Source of the DNA: an uncultured Atopobiaceae bacterium
Lineage (GTDB): Bacteria; Actinomycetota; Coriobacteriia; Coriobacteriales; Atopobiaceae
DNA length: 13,275 nt
Reading direction: 5' to 3'
Assembly (NCBI GenBank): GCA_905235165.1
Contig: CAJOKK010000036.1
Location: 1 to 13,275, forward strand
The notes beneath the pieces were generated by a model. It saw only the letters and a list, made by a program, of their open reading frames with translations. It was not told the DNA's origin and did not search any database. Within the stretch, counting starts at the first letter, position 1. Each line of letters starts with the position of its first letter. Made by a program: the position numbers and the translations under genes. This document shows, in pieces, positions 6,798-13,275 of the stretch.

Positions 6798-8078
6798 ATG
6801 GCGCAAGACGAGTCCCATCTGCATTGCTCCTTTTGCGGCAAGCCCCGTAGCCAGGTCGAGAAGCTCATTCGCTCCCCGCATGGCGTCTATATCTGCGACG
6901 AGTGCATCGAGGCGTGCAGCCAGATCATCTCGGAGTCGCAGGATGGCGCTTTGACGGACGAGATGGAGCAGGTCGAGCCGGTTCTGACCGAGCTTCCCAC
7001 CCCGCACCAGATCTACGACGAGCTCTCGCAGTACGTCATGGGCCAGGAGTCGGCCAAGCGTGCCATGAGCGTGGCGGTCTACAACCACTATCGCCGCATC
7101 CTCACCGGCAACGACCAGGTGGGGGAGGACGAGGAAGAGGTCGAGATCGCCAAGAGCAACATCTTGCTGCTGGGCCCCACGGGCACCGGCAAGACCCTGC
7201 TTGCCCAGACGCTCGCGCGCTTCCTCGAGGTGCCCTTCGCCATCGCCGACGCCACCACCCTCACCGAGGCGGGCTACGTGGGCGAGGACGTGGAGAACAT
7301 CCTGCTCAAGCTCATCACCGCGGCTGACGGCGACGTCAAGCGCGCCGAGGTGGGCATCGTCTATGTGGACGAGATCGACAAGATCGCCCGCAAGGCCGAG
7401 AACCTCTCCATCACGCGCGACGTGTCGGGCGAGGGCGTGCAGCAGGCCCTGCTCAAGATCCTGGAAGGTACGGAGGCGAGCGTTCCCCCACAGGGCGGCC
7501 GCAAGCATCCGCAGCAGGAGCTTATCCACATCGACACGACGAACATCCTCTTCATCTGCGGTGGCGCCTTCGTCGGTCTGGACAAGATCATTGCAGATCG
7601 CATAGGCAAAAAGGGTGTGGGCTTCAACGGCACGCTCGCCAAGAAGCTTGAGGACGACCAAGACTACCTCATGGAGCAGGTCATGCCTCAGGACCTGCAT
7701 AACTTTGGCATGATCCCCGAGCTTCTGGGCCGTATCCCCGTCATCACTTCCACCAAGGAGCTGACGGAGGACGACCTGGTTGACATCCTCACCAAGCCCA
7801 AGAACGCGCTCGCCAAGCAGTACACCCGCATGCTCGAGCTTGAGGGCGTGCGCCTGGAGTTTGAGCCAGAAGCGTTGAGGGAGATCGCTCATCAGGCGAT
7901 CGAGCGTGGCACCGGCGCACGTGGCCTTCGTGCCATTTGCGAGCAGACCCTGCAGCAGGTTATGTTTGACATCCCGAGCGACATGGAGGTTACCGGCGTT
8001 GTGGTAACCAAGGAGAGCGTGGGCGGCGCAGCTTCCCCGGTGCTGCTGCGAGAGGGAGCGGCGAAGCATCGCCAGTAG
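6798..8078 (+). CDS. clpX: ClpX, AAA+ unfoldase of the ClpXP protease
   Basis: 426 residues. ClpX recognises, unfolds and threads substrates into ClpP. The N-terminal zinc domain has Cys10-x2-Cys13 and Cys33-x2-Cys36. The AAA+ module shows Walker A GPTGTGKT (126-133), pore loop GYVG (159-162), Walker B VDEID (Asp191, Glu192), RKH loop (235-237), an IPELLGRIP box with the arginine finger, and the sensor-2 segment GARGLRAI. The ClpP-docking tripeptide is VGF (274-276) instead of the common IGF. Its Shine-Dalgarno GAGGAG (6783-6788) lies inside the end of clpP, 9 nt from the ATG, which suggests translational coupling. A long hairpin follows at 8106-8151, so clpX is the probable end of the tig-clpP-clpX unit. 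Confidence 0.98.
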   Translation: MAQDESHLHCSFCGKPRSQVEKLIRSPHGVYICDECIEACSQIISESQDGALTDEMEQVEPVLTELPTPHQIYDELSQYVMGQESAKRAMSVAVYNHYRRILTGNDQVGEDEEEVEIAKSNILLLGPTGTGKTLLAQTLARFLEVPFAIADATTLTEAGYVGEDVENILLKLITAADGDVKRAEVGIVYVDEIDKIARKAENLSITRDVSGEGVQQALLKILEGTEASVPPQGGRKHPQQELIHIDTTNILFICGGAFVGLDKIIADRIGKKGVGFNGTLAKKLEDDQDYLMEQVMPQDLHNFGMIPELLGRIPVITSTKELTEDDLVDILTKPKNALAKQYTRMLELEGVRLEFEPEALREIAHQAIERGTGARGLRAICEQTLQQVMFDIPSDMEVTGVVVTKESVGGAASPVLLREGAAKHRQ

Positions 8079-8105
8079 CTGATCTTCTCGTCAAATGACA
8101 GTAAG

Positions 8106-8151
8106 TCGGGCCCCATTTCCCGCGCGTTGGGCGTGCGGAGATGGGGCCCGA
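8106..8151 (+). terminator. Long hairpin after clpX, probable terminator
   Basis: TCGGGCCCCAT (8106-8116) pairs perfectly with ATGGGGCCCGA (8141-8151), 11 bp. Inner G/C-rich pairs (8120-8126 with 8132-8138) extend it around a short loop. It lies 27 bp after the clpX stop. No run of T follows (TGCCATCTT), so termination may be inefficient or Rho-aided, and the stem is symmetrical enough to act on either strand. Confidence 0.55.
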
Positions 8152-8215
8152 TGCCATCTTGCACTATCATGGGTGCCTACATTCACCCGTCGACCCTGAA
8201 AGGGAAGGTGTCTGC

Positions 8216-9139
8216 ATGGCTGAAGAAGAGAAGCGCAAGGTGAAGCGTGTTTTTATCGATGCCGAAAGTGGCAAGCAGATCTCTGAGCAGACCGTAGTGA
8301 CCGACGCCAAGGATGTTGCGACCGAGGTTAAGGTCAATCGCGTTGAGGCGAGCGGAGACCCTGGCAACCGTCGTGGCTTTGCCGTTCTGCTGTGGGTTCT
8401 TGCCATCATCTTCGAGGCCTTGGCTGCCCTGAGCGTTATGCAGTCGAGCCCCCTGTATGGGCGCCTGCCACTCTTTGACCCCATCGTGTGGATGTGCGTC
8501 TTTCTCGTGCTTGACTTCGTTTGCGTTGTTGCAGCGGGTCAGCTCTGGAAGCAGGCGAACCACATCGATCCGCCTTCCGAGAAGAACAAGTTCGAGTTCT
8601 TCCTCAAGTCGCAGCTCGGTGCCATTCTCTCCATCGTAGCCTTCTTGCCCTTCATCATCCTGACCCTGCTTGACGAGGATGCCGACAAGCAGACGAAGAC
8701 CGTTGCCACGGTGGTTGCCGCAATTGCGCTTGCGGTGAGCGTGGGTGCCTCGGCCGACTTCAACCCAGTTTCCTCTGAGGACCTGCAGGAGATGGAGGCG
8801 AACGCCATCGAGCTGGGCGACGGTACCGTCTACTGGACCAAGTCTGGCTCGGTCTATCACCTGAATCCCAGCTGTGGCTACATCATCAACTCCGATACGG
8901 TCTTTGCCGGCGACGCTGCGGCCGCTTACGAGAAGGGCCTCACGCGCCCCTGCAAGCGCTGCGCGGTTGCCTCGGGTGACGAGACGCTCAAGAAGCTCTC
9001 CGAGGCTGGCAGCGTGACGACCGAGCCTTCGGCGAAGGAAGACGCGGCCAAGGACGAGGCTTCGAGCAAGGATGACGCTGCGAGCAAGGACGAGGCCGCA
9101 GCTGACACGACCGACGACTCGGTTGACGACGCAGCGTAA
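8216..9139 (+). CDS. Four-helix membrane protein with C-terminal His/Cys (Ada-like metal-site) domain
   Basis: 307 residues, not recognised as a named protein. A charged cytoplasmic-looking N-terminus (1-53) is followed by four predicted helices at about 54-75, 89-110, 134-152 and 162-180. A small domain at about 203-250 reads VYWTKSGSVYHLNPSC then RPCKRC, with His215, Cys220, Cys246 and Cys249 placed like the short Ada-like metal-binding modules found at the ends of many Gram-positive exported proteins. Zinc binding is inferred. The tail (about 268-307) is a low-complexity, acidic run of Lys-Asp-Glu-Ala units. The start is ATG 8216 with AGGGAAGG (8201-8208); the frame is open further upstream to an ATG at 8141 inside the hairpin, with no RBS. 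A TATCAT box at 8165-8170 could be its -10. An SPFH protein gene follows 54 bp later, so the two may form a membrane unit. Confidence 0.8.
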   Translation: MAEEEKRKVKRVFIDAESGKQISEQTVVTDAKDVATEVKVNRVEASGDPGNRRGFAVLLWVLAIIFEALAALSVMQSSPLYGRLPLFDPIVWMCVFLVLDFVCVVAAGQLWKQANHIDPPSEKNKFEFFLKSQLGAILSIVAFLPFIILTLLDEDADKQTKTVATVVAAIALAVSVGASADFNPVSSEDLQEMEANAIELGDGTVYWTKSGSVYHLNPSCGYIINSDTVFAGDAAAAYEKGLTRPCKRCAVASGDETLKKLSEAGSVTTEPSAKEDAAKDEASSKDDAASKDEAAADTTDDSVDDAA

Positions 9140-9193
9140 GCACCAACGTTTCAGTGGGGGAGACTTGCTCCCATACGATAGGAGGAAAGCCCT

Positions 9194-10150
9194 GTGAGTC
9201 TGATTGTTTTTATCATCGTGCTTGCGGTTGTCGTTAACCTCATCACTAACGCGCAAGCCAACAACACTCAGAAAGGCGGAACCGTGAGTGATACGTATCA
9301 GGGTTGGTTCTACGTCATCCAGCAGCAGCATGTGGGCGTGATCGAGCGCTTGGGTCGCTTTCAGTCGGTCGTGGGGCCGGGCTTTCACGTGCGCATGCCC
9401 TTCATCGACCGCGTGCGCGACGTGAGCCTCATGACGGAGGACGAGCACATCACCTTCGACGCCAAGACCGAGGACAACGTGACCATCGAGCTTGACGTCT
9501 CGGTGCAGTACCACGTTGACTACGCGCAACCTACCGAGGGTGCGTCGGGCATCTATAAGAGCCTCTACACGCTGACTGATCCCGTGACGCAGATGAAGGA
9601 CTACTTTGCCGACGCCCTGCGCTCGCAGGTTCCGAGCCGCAAGCTCGACGAGGTCTTTACCGAGAAGGACGCCATCGCGCGCGCCATTGACGAGGTGGTC
9701 TCGGAGAAGATGCTCGAGTTTGGCTACGTGATCGTGACCACGCTCATTACCTCCATCAAGCTTCCGCCCGACGTACAGCAGTCCATGAACCGCATCATTG
9801 CCTCTAAGAACGACCTCGAGTCTGCCAAGAACGAGGCGGAGGCCGATCGCCAGAAGACCGTCATCTCCGCGCAGGCCAAGGCGGAGGCCATGGAGGCCGA
9901 GGGTCGCGGCATCGCAAACCAGCGCGTAGCCATCGCCCAGGGCATCCGTGAATCCCTTGATGTCATCCAGGGATCCGAGCTCAGCTCTGACGATGCGAAC
10001 CGTCTTTTCGAGTTCACTCAGTACATCGACATGATGCAGAGCTTTGCCCAGCAGGGTAACTCGACGGTGGTGCTGCCGTCCGAGTTCTCGCAGGCCTCGC
10101 CGGTCCTGCGCGATTTGCTCGTCTCCGATGCTACGGGGAAGGCCAAGTAG
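9194..10150 (+). CDS. SPFH/band 7 (stomatin- or QmcA-like) membrane-anchored protein
   Basis: 318 residues, GTG start with GGAGG at 9181-9185, 8 nt away. An N-terminal hydrophobic anchor (2-17) precedes the SPFH domain, which opens with WFYVIQQQHVGVIERLGRF (38-56), GPGFHVRMPFIDRVRDV (61-77) and the TEDNVTIELDVSVQYHV strand pair, all close to stomatin/QmcA. A charged, Ala/Glu-rich helical stretch (about 205-240, NDLESAKNEAEADRQ onward) forms the oligomerisation coiled coil of the family. These proteins build large rings or cages in membrane microdomains and often modulate proteases or channels. No NfeD-type partner is present nearby; the neighbour upstream is the four-helix protein at 8216-9139. 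QmcA in E. coli is 305 residues. HflC/HflK identity is less likely because only one such gene is present. Confidence 0.92.
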   Translation: MSLIVFIIVLAVVVNLITNAQANNTQKGGTVSDTYQGWFYVIQQQHVGVIERLGRFQSVVGPGFHVRMPFIDRVRDVSLMTEDEHITFDAKTEDNVTIELDVSVQYHVDYAQPTEGASGIYKSLYTLTDPVTQMKDYFADALRSQVPSRKLDEVFTEKDAIARAIDEVVSEKMLEFGYVIVTTLITSIKLPPDVQQSMNRIIASKNDLESAKNEAEADRQKTVISAQAKAEAMEAEGRGIANQRVAIAQGIRESLDVIQGSELSSDDANRLFEFTQYIDMMQSFAQQGNSTVVLPSEFSQASPVLRDLLVSDATGKAK

Positions 10151-10211
10151 GGCAGAGCAAGAGTGACGGGGTCGAGTGCTTTGACACGTCCCCTTTGACA
10201 TAGCTATTTCT

Positions 10212-10243
10212 GAGAAGGTCAGCCTACGGGCTGGCCTTTTCTC
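10212..10243 (+). terminator. Rho-independent terminator after the SPFH gene
   Basis: AAGGTCAGCC (10215-10224) pairs with GGCTGGCCTT (10229-10238), including one G-T wobble, around a TACG loop closed by C-G, the very stable UNCG type. A T run is part of and follows the stem (CCTTTTCTC), and GAG/CTC at the base can add pairs. It is placed 61 bp after the stop codon. Confidence 0.9.
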
Positions 10244-10284
10244 GTAGCGTGACGTTGCATGACGGGAGGGTGTCACAATCAAGA

Positions 10285-10542
10285 TGTCAGTAAATGTTGC
10301 TGGGGCAACAAACCCTGACAAAAACGACCCCCAAGATGTCAGTAAATGTTACGGGCGTAACAAAACCTGACAAAAACAGCCCTCCAAATGTCAGGAAATG
10401 TTACGGGCGTAACAAACCCTGACAAAAACAGCCCTCCAAATGTCAGGAAATGTTACGGAGGAAATGTTACGGGCGTAACAAACCCTGACAAAAACAGCCC
10501 TCCAAATGTCAGGAAATGTTACGGACGTAACAAAACCTGACA
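10285..10542. repeat. Array of five 36-bp nested palindromes in a 52-bp period
   Basis: Copies lie at 10285-10320, 10337-10372, 10389-10424, 10441-10490 and 10507-10542. Each has the half-site order TGTCAG, TGTTAC, GTAACA, CTGACA starting exactly 10 bp apart (for copy 3: 10389, 10399, 10409, 10419). The outer and inner arms therefore form two nested inverted repeats separated by a 3/3 AAA/AAC internal loop. Spacers are 16 nt and identical between copies 2-3, 3-4 and 4-5 (AAAACAGCCCTCCAAA); the first differs. The period of 52 bp is five helical turns. Copy 1 has TGTTGC/GCAACA inner arms, and copies 1-2 have T in place of G after TGTCAG. The array lies between the SPFH terminator and the sigma factor gene. 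It is either an operator array, a structured RNA series, or a REP/MITE-like element. In the flank 10543-10667 I see only the RBS AGGGAGGT (10652-10659) and a weak possible extended -10 (TGC-TACGTT, 10632-10640). Confidence 0.93.
10445..10472. repeat. 14-bp tandem duplication inside palindrome copy 4
   Basis: AGGAAATGTTACGG occurs at 10445-10458 and again, identically, at 10459-10472. It lengthens copy 4 from 36 to 50 bp and the distance to copy 5 from 52 to 66 bp. It adds a fifth half-site (TGTTAC at both 10451 and 10465). Perfect identity suggests a recent slippage event. Confidence 0.9.
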
Positions 10543-10667
10543 AGATCATCCTTCGCTGTGCCGCATAGTTTCCGGCTGTTACCTTCTGATTCCCTAACAA
10601 TCTTGCTGAAATGGCGCACCGAATGGACGGTTGCTACGTTGTAGTAAGTAGAGGGAGGTGACACGGC

Positions 10668-11165
10668 TTGTCGACAAGCGGAGAGAAGAACTTGAGCCCA
10701 GACCGGGCGCGTGAGATTGCTGAGGAGTGCTACGGCGAGGTGCTGGCTTACTGCAGACGCCATGCACCCGCAGGTCACGAACCGGCTGACCTCGCGCAAG
10801 AGACTTTCCTGCGTTTCGTGCGTGCCAGGGGCTACGCCGACCGCGGCAGGCCCATCGCCTACCTCATGCGCATAGCGAGAAGCGTGTGCGTTGACGCTAG
10901 CCGAAGCAAGCGCCTAGAGACGGTGACCCTGGACTTTGACCTTGCCGACCAGGCTCGTAGCGAGCGAGAGCTGGAGCTGGACGCTGCGCTTTCAAAGCTG
11001 CCGGAACAGCTGCGCGAAGCCGTGGAATTGCGGTATGGATCGGAGCTTCGCATGGGCGAAGTGGCCCAGGCACTCGGCATTAGCCGTTTCTCCGCGCGAA
11101 GGCGCATCAACACTGCGTTGAGGATGCTGGAGAAGGAACTGGGGGAGGGTGAACGAGATGCGTGA
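10668..11165 (+). CDS. ECF-type RNA polymerase sigma factor
   Basis: 165 residues, TTG start with AGGGAGGT (10652-10659) 8 nt upstream. The size and two-domain layout are those of a group IV (ECF) sigma factor. Region 2 spans about 18-84, with EPADLAQETFLRFVRA (core binding) and RPIAYLMRIARSVCVDASRSKR (-10 recognition). Region 4 spans about 105-158, with LPEQLREAVELRYG and the helix-turn-helix MGEVAQALGISRFSARRRIN (-35 recognition). No region 1.1 or 3 and no C-terminal extension is seen. Its end overlaps the next gene by 8 bp, and an ABC transporter follows, so it probably governs this operon, itself included, as SigY does for yxlCDEFG in Bacillus. The palindrome array ends 125 bp upstream. 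Confidence 0.9.
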   Translation: MSTSGEKNLSPDRAREIAEECYGEVLAYCRRHAPAGHEPADLAQETFLRFVRARGYADRGRPIAYLMRIARSVCVDASRSKRLETVTLDFDLADQARSERELELDAALSKLPEQLREAVELRYGSELRMGEVAQALGISRFSARRRINTALRMLEKELGEGERDA

Positions 11166-11958
11166 GCAAGAGCGAGTGAGCCTTGAGGTGGACCTGTCGC
11201 GGCATTACGCTGCCCAGCGTGGGCTGGGCGAGCGGCAGGCAGCTGCCAGCATCGCACGAGCTATGCTCGACGAGGACGCGCGGATGTGTCGCGTCGTGCC
11301 GTGCAACAGGGGAGCGGTGGCTTTTGTCGCCTCCCAGGTGCGCTACATCCCCGCCTGGACCTGGGCTGCCCAAGTCGCCCTAGTCGCGCTCATGTGTGCG
11401 GTTGCGCGCGCAGCGGGCAACGCCGAGAGCACGAGCCTCACCGTGGGAATCCTCTCGGCAATGACCGTGCTCGTTGCCGTTCCTACTGTGCAGGCGAGCA
11501 AGCAGAACGGGGTGGCCGAGCTGGAGTACGCCTGCCTTCACAACGCGGCGAGCGTGATGGTGGCGCGACTGATTGTGCTTGGCTGCTCGTCGGCGCTGGC
11601 GGTTGCGCTGATGGTTGCGGCGGCAGCATCTGCGGTGAACGTCTCCGCCTTTGTCATCGCCCTCTGGACCTGCCCACCCTTCTTTCTCTCCTGCGCGGGT
11701 TCGCTGATGGCACTGCGTACGGCACACCCTGCTTCGGCTTCCATGCGCTGCCTCGTCTGCACTTCCACGTGTTGCCTTGTGCTGTTGGTCCTGGCCGCTG
11801 CGTTGCCTGGCCTCTACGAGGGAACATCCGTCGCGATTTGGCTGCTTGCTGCGGCCTGCGCCTTGGCTTGGCTGATCCACGAGCTGGCCCTTACCGTTCG
11901 TGCGGCATCCGCTGGGCTTGACGCCTTCTCTCCGCAGCTCGCCCACACCTACCATTAG
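11158..11958 (+). CDS. Six-helix membrane protein, candidate anti-sigma factor or transporter subunit
   Basis: 266 residues, no recognised family. A hydrophilic N-terminus of about 60 residues (VSLEVDLSRHYAAQRGLGERQ then SIARAMLDEDARM) precedes about six predicted helices: 64-86, 92-114, 132-156, 162-187, 197-220, 224-244. The C-terminus is short. Helices 5-6 are rich in Cys (CLVCTSTCCLV, 198-208). The ATG at 11158 lies 8 nt after GGGGGAGGG, inside the last codons of the sigma gene; a GTG at 11149 would overlap that RBS. Stop and start overlap by 8 bp, implying translational coupling and a fixed ratio to the sigma factor, as is usual for sigma/anti-sigma pairs. It has no zinc HxxxCxxC anti-sigma motif, so the role is inferred from position. 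It could also be part of the exporter encoded next. Confidence 0.75.
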   Translation: MREQERVSLEVDLSRHYAAQRGLGERQAAASIARAMLDEDARMCRVVPCNRGAVAFVASQVRYIPAWTWAAQVALVALMCAVARAAGNAESTSLTVGILSAMTVLVAVPTVQASKQNGVAELEYACLHNAASVMVARLIVLGCSSALAVALMVAAAASAVNVSAFVIALWTCPPFFLSCAGSLMALRTAHPASASMRCLVCTSTCCLVLLVLAAALPGLYEGTSVAIWLLAAACALAWLIHELALTVRAASAGLDAFSPQLAHTYH

Positions 11959-11973
11959 ACAAGGACTACTGCT

Positions 11974-12846
11974 ATGGAACTCACACTCGATAGGCTCAGT
12001 AAGCAGTTTGGCCGACACCTTGCCGTCGACCGCGTGTCTGCCAGCTTCACGCCGGGGGTCGTTGGCCTGCTGGGCGCCAACGGCGCGGGCAAGACCACGC
12101 TTATGCGCATGGTCTGCGACGTGTTGCGTCCCACGAGCGGGCAGGTTCTGCTCAACGGCCGCGATACGGCCGAGCTGGGTGAGAAGTACCGTGACCTTCT
12201 CGGCTACCTGCCGCAGGACTTTGGCTACTACCCAGACTTCTCTGCGCTCAACTTCATGCGCTACTTAGCTACGCTCAAGGGCTTTGACAATTACGACGGT
12301 CGCGAGAGGAGTCTGCGCCTGCTGGAGGAGGTGGGTCTGGCGGACGATGCGCATCGAAAGGTGAAGACCTTCTCGGGTGGCATGAAGCAGCGGCTCGGGA
12401 TTGCCCAGGCTATGCTGAACGACCCGACAATCCTGGTACTGGACGAGCCGACAGCTGGGCTTGACCCTAAGGAGCGTGTGCGCTTCCGCAACCTGATCGC
12501 CGGTTTTGCCCAGGACAAGATTGTGCTCCTTTCCACTCATATCGTGAGCGACGTGGAGTTTATCGCCAACCGAATCCTGGTGATGCGGGAGGGCTCCTTC
12601 GTGATGGATGGCACGCCTGAGCAGGTGATTTCGCAGGCAGAGGGCAAGGTGTGGGAGTGCTGCGTGGAGGCCCGGCAGGCCGAGGCGATGACGGCGGAGC
12701 AGGTGGTTGCCAATGTGCGCTATGCGGCGGATGGTCGTGCGGTGCTGCGCGTGGTAGCCGACGAGCCTCCGGTTTTGGGTGCGGTGGCGGTTGAGCCCAC
12801 CTTGGAGGACTTGTATCTGTACGAGTTTCGCGACCAGGCGCGATAG
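11974..12846 (+). CDS. ABC transporter ATP-binding protein (CcmA/YxlF-like)
   Basis: 290 residues. Walker A GANGAGKTT (34-42), Q-loop Gln81 (YLPQDF), signature FSGGMKQR (133-140), Walker B ILVLDEP (Asp157, catalytic Glu158), D-loop AGLDP and switch His189 (STH) are all present. The C-terminal 85 residues are an accessory domain typical of the ATPases paired with ABC-2 type permeases for drugs, bacteriocins or lipids. The start is ATG 11974 with AAGGA 8 nt before, 15 bp after the preceding stop. The permease gene follows after 9 bp. The cargo cannot be told from the sequence; export is more likely than import because no binding protein is encoded here. Confidence 0.95.
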   Translation: MELTLDRLSKQFGRHLAVDRVSASFTPGVVGLLGANGAGKTTLMRMVCDVLRPTSGQVLLNGRDTAELGEKYRDLLGYLPQDFGYYPDFSALNFMRYLATLKGFDNYDGRERSLRLLEEVGLADDAHRKVKTFSGGMKQRLGIAQAMLNDPTILVLDEPTAGLDPKERVRFRNLIAGFAQDKIVLLSTHIVSDVEFIANRILVMREGSFVMDGTPEQVISQAEGKVWECCVEARQAEAMTAEQVVANVRYAADGRAVLRVVADEPPVLGAVAVEPTLEDLYLYEFRDQAR

Positions 12847-12855
12847 GGGGAAGCT

Positions 12856-13275
12856 ATGGGCAGCTTGATTGGCTTTGAGCTGAAGAAGATTGTGGGCAAC
12901 CGCTCGGGTATGGTAGCTTGCGCGCTGATGTTTGTCCTGCTCGTAGGCGTTGCAGCGTTGAACGTGGCGACCACGGGCGTGAGGGACTACGAGAGCGGGG
13001 AGTATGTGCAAGGCCTGACGGCACAGCGGTCTCTGCACCAGCGAGCCGAGCGCCATACCGGTCTGCTTACCGACGAGCGAGTGAACGCCGACGCCCAGGC
13101 CTACGACCACGCCATCGAGCTGTGGGAGCAGCAGAGCGATTTGCTGGAGAAGGGCAGCTGGGAGAGCGCCGGCGATGAGGCCATCACACACGGGGTGGAC
13201 TTTTGGCGCGAGACGGCCGGAGTCTTCACGGATGACTACTATGGTGAGCTCGTCAATGCGCTGGACTTCACCGAT
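12856..13275 (+). CDS. ABC-2 type permease, N-terminal part, cut by window end
   Basis: 140 codons are open to the last base without a stop, so only the N-terminus is visible. It starts at ATG 12856 after GGGGGAAG (12847-12854). MGSLIGFELKKIVGNRSG is the amphipathic, positively charged lead typical of ABC-2 permeases. One helix (about 19-40, MVACALMFVLLVGVAALNV) follows, then a hydrophilic, probably extracytoplasmic segment of at least 100 residues (DYESGEYVQGLTAQRS onward) rich in Glu, Asp and Gln. The long loop after helix 1 is characteristic of the family. Partner of the ATPase upstream, from which it is separated by 9 bp. Confidence 0.85.
   Translation, partial: MGSLIGFELKKIVGNRSGMVACALMFVLLVGVAALNVATTGVRDYESGEYVQGLTAQRSLHQRAERHTGLLTDERVNADAQAYDHAIELWEQQSDLLEKGSWESAGDEAITHGVDFWRETAGVFTDDYYGELVNALDFTD

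Noticed and set aside
10250..10276. Further half-sites (TGACG, TGACG, TGTCAC) before the array, and TGTTA/TAACA at 10577-10599 after it
   Set aside because: Spacing is 10, 11 and 14 bp upstream and 18 bp downstream, with no full palindrome. They could be decayed copies but are within chance.
8183..10321. 712-codon minus-strand ORF and similar long antisense ORFs at 6108-8069 and 4919-6145
   Set aside because: They mirror clear + strand genes in high-GC DNA where antisense stops are rare; their proteins are low-complexity and resemble nothing.
10285..10542. CRISPR array
   Set aside because: Repeats are palindromic and 36 bp long, but the intervening 16-nt spacers are identical between copies instead of unique, and no cas gene is present.
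10391..10600. Minus-strand ORF with a repeated 22-residue peptide
   Set aside because: The peptide repeat is only the reading of copies 4-5, whose 66-bp distance happens to be a multiple of three; the other units (52 bp) break frame. No sign of real coding.
1..13275. Mobile elements, prophage or transfer genes
   Set aside because: No transposase, integrase or terminal repeats are visible; most genes are core or native in codon use.

Overview
The window looks like chromosome of a high-GC Gram-positive anaerobe, most likely a Coriobacteriia member (Olsenella/Atopobium/Collinsella-like). This rests on the strongly G/C-ending codons, the protein style (Coriobacteriia-like GdhA, trigger factor and ClpP, lipoproteins, choline-binding-type wall repeats) and the order tRNA-Leu, tig, clpP, clpX. 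The genus is an inference from memory of family sequences. All recognised genes are on the + strand.

Layout. 1-990 is the 3' three quarters of a glutamate dehydrogenase gene, closed by a strong terminator. 1166-1873 encodes a lipoprotein with two cystatin-like repeats. 2150-4480 encodes a 776-residue wall-binding protein made of seven exactly 74-residue Ig-like repeats followed by about ten aromatic wall-binding repeats, with no visible signal peptide. 4591-4675 is tRNA-Leu(UAG), followed without an obvious terminator by tig, clpP and clpX. These three encode the ribosome-bound chaperone, the protease chamber and its unfoldase, so nascent-chain folding and regulated proteolysis sit in one block. 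Next come a four-helix membrane protein with a C-terminal His/Cys metal-site-like domain (8216-9139) and an SPFH (stomatin/QmcA-like) protein (9194-10150), closed by a UACG-tetraloop terminator.

10151-10667 has no gene. It holds five copies of a 36-bp nested palindrome in a 52-bp period, whose four TGTYRS half-sites are spaced exactly 10 bp apart. This array lies directly upstream of a probable operon: ECF sigma factor, overlapping six-helix membrane protein, ABC ATPase, and ABC permease that runs off the window end. The order recalls the Bacillus sigY-yxlCDEFG operon, and I infer a self-regulated sigma factor controlling an ABC exporter, with the membrane protein as candidate anti-sigma factor.

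The best candidates for something undescribed are the palindrome array and its possible link to the sigma/ABC operon, the missing signal peptide on the wall-binding protein, and the duplicated cystatin-like lipoprotein.
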